Below, piece after piece: positions 9,713 through 21,267 of a stretch of 64,000 nucleotides of DNA. Made by a program: the position numbers and the translations under genes. The stretch is from Coremacera marginata (lineage: Eukaryota > Arthropoda > Insecta > Diptera > Sciomyzidae). The notes under the pieces are model-generated. The model searched no databases and was not told where the DNA came from. It worked only from the letters and a program-made list of their open reading frames with translations. Location: assembly GCA_914767935.1 (NCBI GenBank), contig OU612043.1:117275690-117339689 (forward strand). Reading direction: 5' to 3'. Position 1 is the stretch's first letter, and every line of letters starts with the position of its first letter.

Positions 9713-12552
9713 TTAATTAAATAAACTAGTAACAAAGTTTTTAAAAGATGATTTAGGCATTGAGAAATCAAAAGCATATTTTAAAGACAAAGGTTCATTT
9801 AGGGCGTAATTCGTTCTATGATATTTAACATAAAAGAGTTTAAAACAGCGCAACTGCCTTGAAGGAATATTGAAATTAATTAAATTTAGTAATGAGGAGT
9901 CATCTATATTACCCGAGATGATATCATATACAAAAATTAATAAACTTATTTTTCTTCTAATTTCAAGTGTCTTTAAACCCAATAACAAACAACGAACATT
10001 ATACGAGGGTAAATTTGAATTAAAACTAGTACAACGAAGCATATACTTAGAAGCAGTTTTTTGAACTTTTTCTAGCCTTGAAGAATGGATTGCCGCTGAA
10101 GGATTCCAAATAACAGAAGCATATTCTAGTCTCGACCTTACAAGAGAACTATAAAGTGCTTTTATTGTACAAGGATCCTTAAACTCTTGACTGTTTCTAC
10201 GAATGAAGGCAAGGAGGGAATAGACTTTGGGAAGTAAAAAGTTTAAGTGATCTACGAAGGTGAAATTGGAGTCAAAAATAACTCCCAGGTCCCGAACTGT
10301 ATTAAGTTTATGCAATGTGATATCTGCCATTGCATAGGATGTTTTTATTATATTCTTTGATTTATTAAAAGATACCTGAGAACACTTTCTAATGTTAAGC
10401 GGTAACCCATTACGAAGACTCCAGACATAGACATTATTAAGGTCGATTTGCAGTAATTCAGAATCATCAAAATTTTTTACCTTGCCAAAAATCTTTAAGT
10501 CGTCAGCATAAAGAAGAAATTTAGAGTAACAAAAACATTTGCATATATCATTTATATACAAAACAAACAGCAATGGGCCTAATATACTACCCTGAGGAAC
10601 GCCAGAAGATGCTTTAAAGCAATATGATTGAGAATTATTTATAGAAACATAGCAGCTTCTACCACTTAGATAGGACTTAATCCATTCCAAGAACGCGGAG
10701 TGGCACCCCATTTTAGCAAGCTTAGCAACTAACACCTTATGGGAAACTTTATCGAAGGCCTTAGAAAAATCTGTATATAGGACATCGACCTGAGTACCAG
10801 ATTCTAAAGAAGATATACAGTAATTTGAAAAAAGTGAGAGGTTAGTTACTGTAGACTTCCTAGCTACAAACCCATGCTGTTCAAGACAAATGTTTCGCTT
10901 AACAAGAAAGAACAATTTCGGTTTGATAACTGACTCAAACAATTTTGAGATAATTGTTAGTTTAGAAATGGGCCGATAGTTGGTTATATCATTCTTTTGA
11001 CCATTTTTAAAGATTGGACTGATAACTGCAATTTTCCAAGCTTCGATAAAAGATCCAGAACACAGAGAATTATTGAAGATAATACAAAGCGGTTCAGCTA
11101 GTGCAGCTGCGCATTTAATTAATAAAATAGAGGACAATCCATCGTTGTCGCATTTCGAAGAACTTTTTAATTGAGACAATGAACTTAGTACATCTTCAAC
11201 AGTCACTACCATAGAGCCAATATCGAAGCCTAGTTCAACATTGTCCAACAGGGAGCTGTCATACCACGATTCATCATGATTATAGTTTGATTTAAAATAA
11301 TCTGCAAAAAGATTCACAGTATCAACAGTTGAGGAAGACTTGCTGCCCTTAAATACCATTGAAGAGGGAATCTGCGATCCATTTCTTTTCGATTGGATAT
11401 AATTCCAAAATGTTTTAGGATTTGAAATTATATTGGTTTCAAAACTAAGTATATATTGCTTGTACAAAAATTTATTTAAGAAATTAAACTCTCTCGCATA
11501 ATGCTCGAATTTGAGTTTATAATAACTAACGTTAGAAGACTTAAACAGTTTAAAAAATTTATTACGCAAGTTTTTTAATTTTTTGAGACCACTAGTATAC
11601 CACGGCAACTTGTGGTTATTCTGCACAACCCGAGGAATATTGTTTTTGCAAATATTTAAAATGGTAGATTTGAAAATATCAAAGCAAGTTGCGGTGTTTT
11701 TTCCAAAAAATAAATTTGTCCAATTAATTTCATTAAATAGCTCAGTTAATGCATTGAAATTACACGAATTAAAATTAAATACATTATTATTTTGCTTGGA
11801 AGAGATAAATTCATAAAATTCAATTTCAAGAAGCAAAGGAAAATGATGAATACCAGCTGGACTAACTGGGAAGACACATTCTGCTATATTAAATATATTA
11901 AATTTAATAACAAAAATTAAATCTAGGATTCTATTTAATTTATTTTTAAAACAATTAATTTGTGCTAAGTCAATGCTAAAAAAGCCGTCAATTAAATCAA
12001 TTTCATGGAGTTGATTTACATTAGTTGGAGTAAGGTCACCTGCGATCCGCAACCATTCAATTTTACTTAGATTAAAATCACCTAATATGCACAGATGACT
12101 GCTTATATCCAGCGATGACTGAAGAGAAATGACGTAATTCACATGAGCAGCATAAATTCCGTCCAGACTATTAGGAGGAATATACGATGCACATAGATAC
12201 AGAGAACAATCCGGTCCATCAATCGATATACAAAGTTGATGGAATCTGCATTAGACAAAGTGCACGGAGACGAGCGTAAAGTACGCTTAGCAGCAATGAG
12301 TACGCCACCACCGCGCGAGAGGCCTGACTTTAATGAGTCTCTATCTTTGCGATACACTTGGTAGATATCCATGTCAAAAAACTCCGCATCACAAAAATCC
12401 GAATTTAACCAAGTTTCAATAAAAACAATCACATCATACTCGCCATGTGACGACCATTGATAAATGGAATCAGTTTTGGTTCTCATTCCAGATAAGTTTT
12501 GGAAATAAAGCTTAAGATTGCGGATAAAACTATTTGAAGTTACAACATTCAC
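9713..12552 (-). pseudogene. LINE ORF2: endonuclease and reverse transcriptase, one frameshift
   Basis: The endonuclease starts at 12552 with NLKLYFQNLSGMRTKTDSI, then VIVFIETWLNS (catalytic Glu) and, after a frameshift near 12,230, ILGDFNLSKIEW. RT follows with VISPIFKNGQKNDITNYRPI, VDVLYTDFSKAFDKVSH (motif A Asp), ASSGVPQGSILGPLLFV and FLLYADDLKIFG (motif C). The C-terminal LINE region has RLEYASVIWNPS and ends at 9713. The long 3' frame alone is 809 codons without a stop. Repair of the single shift would give a roughly 945-residue enzyme of normal Jockey/CR1 size. The function would be target-primed reverse transcription. Confidence 0.85.
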
Positions 12553-13779
12553 TAATTTTGGTTGTTTATAGCCCCCAGTTTTCGAAAATTTTTAAAAGGT
12601 CGAACTCTCACATTAACTGGCCATAGAGATGGGTTTATAATTTGATCAAATAAATTTGAAGAAACTCCCAATTTAAATGAAATACTCTTCAGGTCATCGA
12701 GCACAGCATCTCTTTTAATTAATTTATGACAAGAGAAATGGCTTCGATCAATCGACGTGTACTTTACCACATAATCAATAATATCATGCTCAGAGACAGA
12801 CGACTTGAATGCTGATAAATGAACAAAATTTTTTTCGGCTATAATATCCAGTTCATGACTCTCATTAACTCCCAAAAATCCATTACTATTTATCTTTGGT
12901 TTGACCGATTTACTCTTTGCTAAGTTATTCCCAGTGTTACTCTTATCTGAACCAGAGTGCACAACTGCCAGCGAGTCTGTAAGAGAATCACGATCAGCTG
13001 GCTTATCGGTGGCTTTTAGCACATCTGAATACCTAAGAGAACCAGTCTCATTATCAACATTAGTTCGAGGCGCAGCAACAACAAAGCTTGGCGCAGAGCA
13101 ATTCAAAGCAGAAACGGCGACAGGTTGAGCGTCATTTAAGTTCGGAGCAGCAGAAGTATTGATATTAACATTAGTAGCAGTATTAGTGTTAGACAATTTA
13201 CGAGAATGCAGCCGTGTAACGATAGCATCAGAACGAGCAGGCACAGCAACAGAGGGTGAGCGTTGGCGAGCCACACCAGCACTGGAGGCAGCAGCGACGA
13301 AACGAGATGAACAGTCATTATAAACAGCATCAGAACGAGATGGTACTTCATTCGACAGAGAGTTTTGGCGAGAGTCCGCAGAGTTGGAGGCAGCAGACGC
13401 GGCAATAGATGAACCATCATTGTGTACGTGCACATAGTTAAGCTTATGCTCAGCAGACAGATGAGAGTGGTTGGGTGGCTGAGAGGCATCACCATTACCG
13501 ATAGGCAAGCACGGGTCAATGACCACATTGCCAGCTAATTGCAGCAGCAATGATTTAACTTCAAAAACTTCTCTTGATAATTGCATTATTGAAGAGGCAC
13601 AATTTCCAGGAACTCCCAGGCAATCATTACAGCAAAAAAAAGATGTTTGGGTGATTTGATATCACCACAAGATCACTATTACAGATATTGAGGCAATGGT
13701 TATGATACACATTGCAGCAAAGCTTGCAGATAACGAGCGAATCACTTGTTATGCACAGTTTACACTTCGCGCACAACAT
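12552..13779 (-). pseudogene. LINE ORF1 with N-terminal Cys/His finger, one frameshift
   Basis: The start ATG is at 13779 on the minus strand. The N-terminus reads CAKCKLC, then ICKLCCNVYHNHC and, after a slip in an A run near 13,633-13,641, CNDC. That spacing is PHD-like, a finger known in ORF1 of CR1-type LINEs. The middle is a low-complexity Ser/Ala/Asn-rich linker (about 13,100-13,500). The C-terminal part contains ELDIIAEKNFVHLSAFKSS and a conserved end (LWPVNVRVRPFKNFRKLG) typical of ORF1 partner domains. ORF1 stop and ORF2 start overlap at 12552. The likely role is RNA binding and particle formation. Confidence 0.7.
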
Positions 13780-13917
13780 AATTAAAAACACGTCTAGTCA
13801 GTACAACGAACGCGAACGAATGATGATTGGCCTTGAATTCATAAATTCAAGGTTGTTGTATGGCACAAAAGGTAGTGCCTACAAGTATGCATTGGTTTAG
13901 ATTGTGATTGGTTCAGA

Positions 13918-15320
13918 ACACCTCCGTTCTTAAACAGCTCCGCGGCAGGGAAACTTCAACGCTGTCACCCATAATTTCCGGGATATCATCTATTGGTGAG
14001 TTTTTTATTGGCAGGATTGTTTTCATCAGCGCCATTCAGAGGACTAGAGAAGTGCTCCCTCCATAACGTCAGTGTACTCTGGATATCTGACACTAGATTC
14101 CCGTTTTCATCCTCGCAAAAAAAGGCCCTGGTTTTAGAGCCATCGGCCAGGCGTCTTATCTTTTCAAAAAATTTTCGGGCCTCGTTCCTGTCACCATGCA
14201 TCTCAGTCTTCTCACACTCGCGCTTTTTATCCTCTCTTTTTTTCTGCCTGAGAAGACGTCTCTCGTCCCTCCTCTTCTCTCTGTATTACTCCTTAGCATC
14301 ACGCGTTACAACCGACTGCAGGGTGGCTTTGTTGGCGGCGTTTTTCTCTGCAGTGGCGTCGCGACACTCTTGGTCGTGCCACTGGTTTCGACGGGAGGGG
14401 TGGTAGCCAATAACCTCTTCGGCAGCCACACGCATAGAGAGGGAGATGTGTGCCCACTGCGAGCATATATCGTCGATAGCAGGAGTGCTTTCTTGAAACA
14501 GCAGTGAGAGCCGAGTGGCTCTCGCCTGTCCGTTTTGATTGCAGCTTGTCGATGTCCAGCTTTCTCTGTGTAGGGTTGCACGCATTCTTTGCAGCACACA
14601 GACGTGTATGTATCTTAACCACGACAAGAGTCGTGATAATGATTCGAGTCTATGTAAGCACCACGGATCGTGCGCACATCTAATACACTGGAAGAGTGCC
14701 TTCAGCCAATCAAAACGTGATAAATTTGGTTGCGTGTTTTTTGGTCAGAGGACAACCAGGTGGCCTTATGAATATTATATACGACCATGTTTCGTGCTGC
14801 GGCGAAATCAATCAGCCTCATTCCGTTATCGGATGTGTTGTCTTGGAGGCCGATCAAAGATATTTTCCTTGCCAGTCTTAGCGTTGAAGTCACCAAGCAC
14901 AACTTTTATGTCATGACAGGGGCAACGCTCGTAAGCGTCTTTAAGGCGCTCGTAGAAAGTATCTTTGATCTCATCGTCCTTGTTCTCTGTCGGAGCATGC
15001 ACATATTAGGCTTATATGAAAGAATTTAGCCTTGATGCGGATTATGGCAAGCCGTTCGATCACACGAATGAATCGTAATCTCTTCCCAACTACAAATCCT
15101 CACCCAAACTCGTGCTTCTCCGCATGGCCGCTCTAGTAGAAATCACAGGATGCTTGCCGAGAGCAACCCTGTCCCTTCCATCGCATTTCTTGGATTGCAG
15201 TAATATCAGCTTTCAGTAATATCATTAAGAGTTTGGACATTCCATGTGCATATTCGTAAATCTTTATCAGTTTTTCGTTTGCGGTAATCGTCATCAGATT
15301 TTTGAATCATTTTTCTCATA
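13918..15320 (-). pseudogene. RTE LINE endonuclease and linker, decayed
   Basis: On the minus strand, from about 15,250: a start ICTWNVQTLND, IQEMRWKGQG, VVLGDFNAKTGKENIF (endonuclease Asp/Asn motif), DNGMRLIDFAAARNMV and HKATWLSSDQKTRNQI, then a linker with NQWHDQECRDATAEKNAANK and TLTLWREHFSSPLNG. At about 13,930 the frame jumps from SVEVSLP straight to PAAELFKNGG, an apparent microhomology deletion. At least four frames are needed. The 5' end extends to roughly 15,590 as an untranslated or N-terminal region. Confidence 0.75.
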
Positions 15321-15590
15321 TTTCTTATGTAACTTTTCATTGAAATGGTTTTTTACGTAGTGGGCTTCAAACCCGACAACCTGTTTAAGGCTAGGTGATC
15401 CGCCACTCAAATTAGCCGTCAAACTGACGGATGCCCGTTTGCAGTTGCCCAGGGAACACCACGTGGAGGTTTGAGTCGACTTGAGACGATTTCGACATGG
15501 ATAATGCTGGCTTCGCCAGGTTGAGGCAGTCAGACACGTTGCCATGTGAAGGTTCGCTCCCTGTTCCCCAATTAATTCCCTGTTCAATTA

Positions 15591-16171
15591 AGTTTTACCA
15601 ACCTCTATATTTTGACGTCCCGTAGACCCAATTGATCTTCTATTATCATCATTGAAGATTAAGAAAAGATATATGTGCAGCTAATAACAACCAATCGAAA
15701 CATTTTAATTAAGTGGCTAAGTAGACCGCTACAATACCTCATTGATATCTTTTAAGTTGTTTTTTTCATACTAAAACCTAGCCTGAAAAAAGTAAAATTG
15801 GCAACTCTACTACCGACAATGGAATGGGAAAAAAATTCATTCATCAATTTGCACAGCTGATATTCAGCTGAAATTGTTTACTTTTCGGAAGGAAATAAAG
15901 TGTTTTTTTATGTATAAAAGTTCATTTAGCATGAAGCTACAGTACAACAATAAATACTTTTAGCATATTTGATAATAATTAATGCACTTGCAGATAACGC
16001 TTAACTAGCATAATTAGCAACTGACATATTCAACTCACAATTTTTGCAAATTGACAGTTGAGCACAAACAAAGTCAAGTGAGTGTTAAGAAACTCGTGGT
16101 GAACGGATTTTTATCGTACGTGTGTTTTACTTTAGGTGGATTAGGATTCCCCACAGAAGTTTCCTATCTTG
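15591..16171. other. AT-rich spacer
   Basis: No coding frame or repeat recognised. Confidence 0.45.
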
Positions 16172-17572
16172 TTCATGATACAATAATAAGGTAGGGTAGG
16201 TAGGGTGAATCTCCTTCACTACACCGACCTCTAATGTCAAAATTATAAAATATAGTGCTGCCGTATCTTCAAAAATATCCACGAAAAATCCGTGCTTGTT
16301 CTGTGTGTCTTTTATGAATTACTTAGCTGTGTTGTCATGTTATAACTTACTAAATGTCGATGTTCGACAATTTGTCGAAAATTGGCATGTTTTACCACAT
16401 TTGACAGGCGATCATTTTGATAATATATCGCTTTGCTTAATTTTTTCAGACAATTCTATTCATTTTCTTTTTTTAAAGTACTACATACTTTAATATTGAT
16501 ATTTCGCCTTGAAATTCGCTTTGAAAGTGAAGTTATACCATAATATGTAGCCACTGGAATACAGGGAAGTAAATTATTTTATTATTAAAAAAGTTTTTTT
16601 TTTTTTTGTTGGGATTTTCTATTCGCCATTAAGCCATAGGCCATTCGCTATAAGTTCTTTCTCTGATACAGAAGTGCACTTTAGTTTATGTGATTTGTGA
16701 ATTTATTACGTAAATATATATTTATAGTTAATTTAAAAATTTGAATAATGTCAAAAAGATCTGCCATCTGTCAAAGAACGTGTAATAAATAAAACTTAAG
16801 TTTCTTAAAGTTTCAACAGATCATTAAAAAGAATAAAAATGTGAAATAAAAGCAATGTGCCAATTTTCAAAAAGAAGTTTTTGATTTATGTTCAACAATT
16901 TCTCTGTCCAATGGCCTTTAAAAAATTATGTATTACATTTAAAGTGGAAAATAGAATAAAAATTCTATATAAAAATTAAGAACACAAAAAGCTAAACAAA
17001 ACCCGATTGGCAATAATAATTTACTGAACACTGCTTTAAACAGCGATTTATTTCATTAAGTGTATTCACTTCAGTGCTGAAATTTCAGAAATCGGAAATT
17101 TCCGACGAGTTGAAGTGAGCGACCATTTTTAATGTTTCGTTTTTTTCCACATGCATTATTCAACCTTAAAATCGTCATCGCTTCATTTCGTTAGTCATGC
17201 GATGCATGTCAGCAGACAAAGAGTCTCCTTGTCGCATGTACATGTACCATATATGTACTTTATACTTTAATAATTTTTATAAGTGGCCATCAAAACTATA
17301 AATCAATTAAAAGAAGCTAATTGAATTGCAATTTCGTTCTAAATTGCAGACGTTTCATTAGCATGTGGGCGAGGTTTGACAGAATGCTCTTCTTCTTATA
17401 GAAATTATCATATTCACAATGACTCACACTCATTAAACAGATTCGCTTATGCTTAGCTTCAGCATTTCTGAAATTTCAGCGTTGAAGTGAATACCCTTAT
17501 TGTAAACACATTTGTCCTAACCGAGGTCGGTGTGGTGAATCTGCTTACCCTTCCTCATAATTGTATCATGAT
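16172..17572. mobile_element. Foldback/MITE-like element with ~55-bp inverted ends
   Basis: The left arm 16172-16232 and right arm 17523-17572 are imperfect reverse complements: both read TCATGATACAATxATxAGG inward, then a GGTAGGGT-like stretch and TTCACxACACCGACCTC. The interior has no transposase and contains a second foldback. ATCTT next to both ends (16166-16170; 17571-17575) is a possible target duplication. The superfamily is unknown. Confidence 0.55.
17059..17498. mobile_element. 440-bp foldback element nested in the larger one
   Basis: Arms at 17059-17093 and 17464-17498 are inverted copies of TATTCACTTCAxxGCTGAAATTTCAGAAAT with a few mismatches. The outer ends read AAGTGTATTCAC and AAGGGTATTCAC. 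No coding capacity. Probably a hAT- or Harbinger-type MITE; the target duplication is not resolved. Confidence 0.55.
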
Positions 17573-17969
17573 CTTATTATCTTCGCTGCATATCGAGTGC
17601 ATGGTGAATTATTGTAACAGCTTGTAACGAAGCTCCCGGTCTTCCGGGTCTATAGCTGAGGTAAGCTCGCCGGATTCCGAGGTCCAGTACATTATTTATA
17701 ATAAATAAAGAGACGTACAGTTGTAGTTGATATTTCCTTTATTGGGGCTTTAAGCCAATAATCTCAAAATAAGGTGATGCCGAGAATAACCGTGCCGCGC
17801 GACTTCCTTCACTCGTCTCCTCCTCCTTTTCTGGTGGCGAATCGTACTCGACGTGGCAACTGGTAGGTGTCTCGAGGATGGTCCGTCAGGGTCGAAATGT
17901 CGTCTCGTGCTTTCCGTACTCCTGCGTAATTATACTTCTGTGGCCCTGGCTCTTCCTTATTTTCAAGGC
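17573..17969. other. Unassigned, GC-richer non-coding stretch
   Basis: Base composition is higher in GC than the flanks. A TGTAACGAAG start at about 17,627 looks LTR-like but no partner copy exists in the window. No coding frame. Confidence 0.35.
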
Positions 17970-18427
17970 CCTGCTTATGTGCTTCAGGCTGACGCCCCGG
18001 CTACATATATGACAACCTAAGATATATCCTGCTTATGTGCTTCAGGCTGACGCCCCGGCTACGTATAAGACAACCTAAGATATATCCTGCTTATGTGCTT
18101 CAGGCTGACGCCCCGGCTACATATATGACAAATGTAATTTACCCTGCTTATGAGCTTCAGGCTGACGCCCCGGCTACTGATACGACAAATTAAATTTACC
18201 CTGCTTATGAGCTTCAGGCTGACGCCCCGGCTACTGATACGACAAATTAAATTTACCCTGCTTATGAGCTTCAGGCTGACGCCCCGGCTACTGATACGAC
18301 AAATTAAATTTACCCTGCTTATGAGCTTCAGGCTGACGCCCCGGCTACTGATACGACAAATTAAATTTACCCTGCTTATGAGCTTCAGGCTGACGCCCCG
18401 GCTACTGATACGACAAATTAAATTTAA
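17970..18427. repeat. 57-58 bp minisatellite, eight units
   Basis: Units begin CCTGCTTATG at 17970, 18028, 18086, 18143, 18200, 18257, 18314 and 18371. All share GCTTCAGGCTGACGCCCCGG. The first three have a 58-bp period and a TATATGACAACCTAAG-type half; the later ones have a 57-bp period with CTGATACGACAAATTAAATT. Because 57 is a multiple of 3, a plus-strand frame stays open across the array, which is not evidence for a gene. Confidence 0.95.
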
Positions 18428-19019
18428 TCTCTACTTGTGTCTTTGTCTTTCCGTCTCTGTCAGTCCTCACCTTACCTTCGTTGCCGTACCTTTAATTCTC
18501 TGCAATTCCAGTTGGTCGCGTGTTTTCTAGTTCGCGGTCCGTCAGCAACTGAATTTCTCGTTGCTTGTCAGCAAGTCTACCACTCTATTGCTGGCCGCTG
18601 TTCTTCTTCTTATTCTCATTACGCATGGCGCTATGCTGTCGATCTCATTCTCGTTGCCTATGCTTCTTGTATGCTACCCCGTTCGTGTGTCGTATTATGC
18701 TGCTGCTTTGTTTCTCTCAAATTCATTATTCAATACTCTTCTCTTAGGTTGTCGCTCTAATTCTTGTTGGTTGCTTTGCTAAACGTTTTATATATTCTAT
18801 GCTTGTATGTATGTAGTACTGCGTGGCTGGTCTCTGCTTCTCTTCTGCTTAGTTTATGTAGGCAACGTGTTATTCTCGTAATCGTTTGTATATGTACATT
18901 TATGTTAGTACAGGGTGCTTTCTTACTTATTTATATATATTACAAATGTTTCTATTCAATTCTTCTTAATAATAATTTACTTGATTATTACACAATGCAA
19001 CAACAATTATAATGTAATA
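18428..19019. other. Pyrimidine-rich non-coding stretch
   Basis: T/C-rich on the plus strand, with open frames in several phases but no recognisable protein. It may belong to the same unknown element as the minisatellite. Confidence 0.35.
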
Positions 19020-19350
19020 GGTAAGTAAGTAGATAATTAAAGTAGGTAAATATAAGTAAATAAATTAAGGTAAGTAAAAATATAAGTTCAAGTGTGAGTG
19101 AGAAATGTTTGCTTAATGATACAGTAAATAAGTGATTCTCTTCTTTTAAATTAAGGTAAATAAAAATATAAGTTCATGGTGAGAAATGTTTGACTAATAA
19201 TAAAGTACATAAGTGCTTCTCTTCTTTTAAATTAAGGTAAGTAAAAATATAAGTTTATAGTAAGTGTGAGTAGATAATTAAAGTAGGTAAGTATAGGTGA
19301 GAAATGTTTGACTAATAATAATGTAAATAAGTGATTCTTTTCTTTAAATA
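19020..19350. repeat. Imperfect tandem repeat, about 75-130 bp period
   Basis: The blocks AAATTAAGGTAAGTAAAAATA, GAGAAATGTTTGxxTAAT and AAGTGATTCTCTTCTTTTAAA recur at about 19,060-19,155, 19,150-19,235 and 19,230-19,345 with indels. Confidence 0.65.
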
Positions 19351-21267
19351 AATATAACAGAATAATAAAAAAAATAATGTAAATACGTTTCTGGTGGACT
19401 GCGTCGCTGCACTTTGTGTGGGCAAAAGTCGCCTGCGAGTTTTGCGCGTCACAAGCTGTTCTTGGCATACGACTGTGTTGTAGGTTTTTACCACGCACAG
19501 TGCTGGTGACTGAGAAAGTCATGACAGGTGGCTGTTGCTTACCCGTTCAATCATGTTCATGTAACTTATGCTTGGCTTGATGTGTTAGCCCATTTCTTGC
19601 CAAAGGGTACGTTTTCGCACTCAAAAGTTGGGATATTTTTTAATATGCAATAAATGTAAGTTTTATTTGATGTTAATGCGTAAAAACAATGTTTGATATT
19701 TTAGCTTTCGTATTGCGATTTCGAGTTTAGCATTCCCCCTGCAATACCCTCGCCCACCTACCAAATAAAAATATTAAATTTTTGACCTACTTTTAAATAA
19801 ATCGGAATAAATACTTAACGAAGGAAAAAATGTTTTACAATTACCTTAATGTGATGAAAATAAATCAAAAAATAATAAATGATTTATTTTATAACGGTAA
19901 GGAAATGCAATTGTTATATATATGCATTACCTTTCGTTGGGTGCGAAATTGCACCCGTGGCGCTTAACCTGATTTTTAAATCATAGTTTTTCGTTGAAAA
20001 AAGTGCAATTTGCCTCTGCATTATTAATGTTTAAGCTCTTGGCATAACATACGAACTAATTTGTTATGTTTTTTTTTTTTAAATAAACTTATAACTTTAA
20101 CGAAAATGTTGATTTTTCATATAATTTGAATTAATCCCAAATAAAGTTTTTGTGCATCTTAGTTGCCACGGGTGCGTTTAAGCACCCTGCTGCCCCAGGT
20201 GAAAGGAAAAGCGATAAAATTTTTGACCATTTTAGATCCCTTTTTGGGAACCTACAACCTAGCCATAATAAGGGTTTCGAAGGGAAAAAGAATTTGTTTG
20301 TCTTGGCCAGAAATGGGTTAAATTAGTTTAGCACTCCATTTATTTTAATATATCAATATTATTTTACATACATAATAATATATTTATGCGAGGGCTTATT
20401 TAAAATATGAAAAACACTTATAGTCATGGCGTGTGTGCAGATTGTATAGAAAAATAAAAAGCATATGTATAGTTGAGGTAAAGATGAAATTGAATATGGC
20501 TTCTTGCCATATGTGTTCATAAAAGTAAAAATAGAATACAAACACAATTTTTATGCCAGTGTTAGTGTATAGAGTTTTATGTGGACGAAAACGAAGCCCG
20601 ACTTTCGTCCTTACAAAGTTAAACATGAAAATAAATTAAGGTAAAATTAAATTCTAAGCTTTTTAAGGGTACCTTTATCCAAAAAAAAAAACTTGTGGGC
20701 TAAAATTTTTTTTTTCATAAATCACTTCAATTATGTTCAAAGAATGTGTACAAAAATTTTTTTAAAATTTGAGCCAGAAATATTTTTATAAGTGTATCTA
20801 GCGCGCGCCGTCGAGCACTTGGTTTCATCAATTTAAATAAATAGTATTGTAATCACTCGCTGGGCCTTTTTTTTTTTTTTTTTTTTTTTGTTTACACAAG
20901 TTTCTATTTTATATTTATTATATATTTTTATTTTATATTTATATATATTACTATTTTATATTTTAAAAGACCACAATCATATGCGCACAAAACAGGCCAA
21001 CCGTTTAAGCACTGATAGGCTAAACGACAAAAAATCAGCAGCCTCAAGTTGAATATAAGGATATGGAGGGGTTATTATATCGACCTAGAATTGACGTGTA
21101 TTGGTAAGTTGCAAAATTTCGATTAATTTTACTCATTATTTAAAAAAAAATTTTAGGAAACGCATTTCTCAACCTTCAAAACTTAATTTTTCGATAAATA
21201 TTTGATGGATTTTATTTTATTTTTTATTTTTTACTTTAAATAATATTATTAATAAATAACAATCCCC
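19351..21267. other. AT-rich non-coding stretch
   Basis: No gene recognised. It contains a hairpin pair (separate entry), a long T run at about 20,867-20,889 and TA-rich low complexity at about 20,900-20,960. Confidence 0.4.
19939..20187. repeat. Pair of GGGTGC/GCACCC hairpins in inverted orientation
   Basis: GGGTGCGAAATTGCACCC (19939-19956) and GGGTGCGTTTAAGCACCC (20170-20187) are each self-complementary. The outer context GCACCCGTGG (19951-19960) mirrors CCACGGGTGC (20166-20175). Possibly the ends of a ~250-bp MITE. Confidence 0.45.

Larger units (their letters stand above)
9600..13920 (-). mobile_element. Jockey/CR1-group LINE, nearly full length
   Basis: Two overlapping ORFs on the minus strand: ORF1 with an N-terminal Cys/His finger and ORF2 with endonuclease and RT. 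The 3' end, left on the plus strand, shows an AAACTAAACTAAACTAA-type short tandem tail at about 9600-9620, usual for this LINE group. The 5' end is placed at about 13,900-13,920 where RTE coding resumes. Only about one frameshift per ORF is seen, so the copy is much younger than the RTE it split. Confidence 0.75.
7335..15590 (-). mobile_element. RTE-type non-LTR retrotransposon, split by another LINE
   Basis: The 5' half (endonuclease and linker) lies at 13,918-15,590 and the 3' half (RT and C-terminus) at 7,335-8,697, both minus strand and colinear with one RTE protein. The match to the endonuclease-RT often annotated in insects as craniofacial development protein 2-like is from memory. Between the halves lie a Jockey/CR1-type LINE and about 900 bp of unassigned DNA. 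Both halves are full of stops, so this is an old copy. Confidence 0.75.

Noticed and set aside
14539..14916. Plus-strand frames over the RTE endonuclease
   Set aside because: Shadows of the minus-strand RTE protein, whose motifs are recognisable.
17970..18427. CRISPR-like array
   Set aside because: The whole unit is repeated with no unique spacers, and the setting is eukaryotic TE DNA.
18150..18530. Plus-strand frame over the 17,970-18,427 minisatellite
   Set aside because: Same artefact: a 57-bp unit without stops. No homologous protein recognised.
17627..19500. A further LTR element starting TGTAACGAAG
   Set aside because: Only a TG start and mixed composition; no partner LTR, primer site or coding domain.
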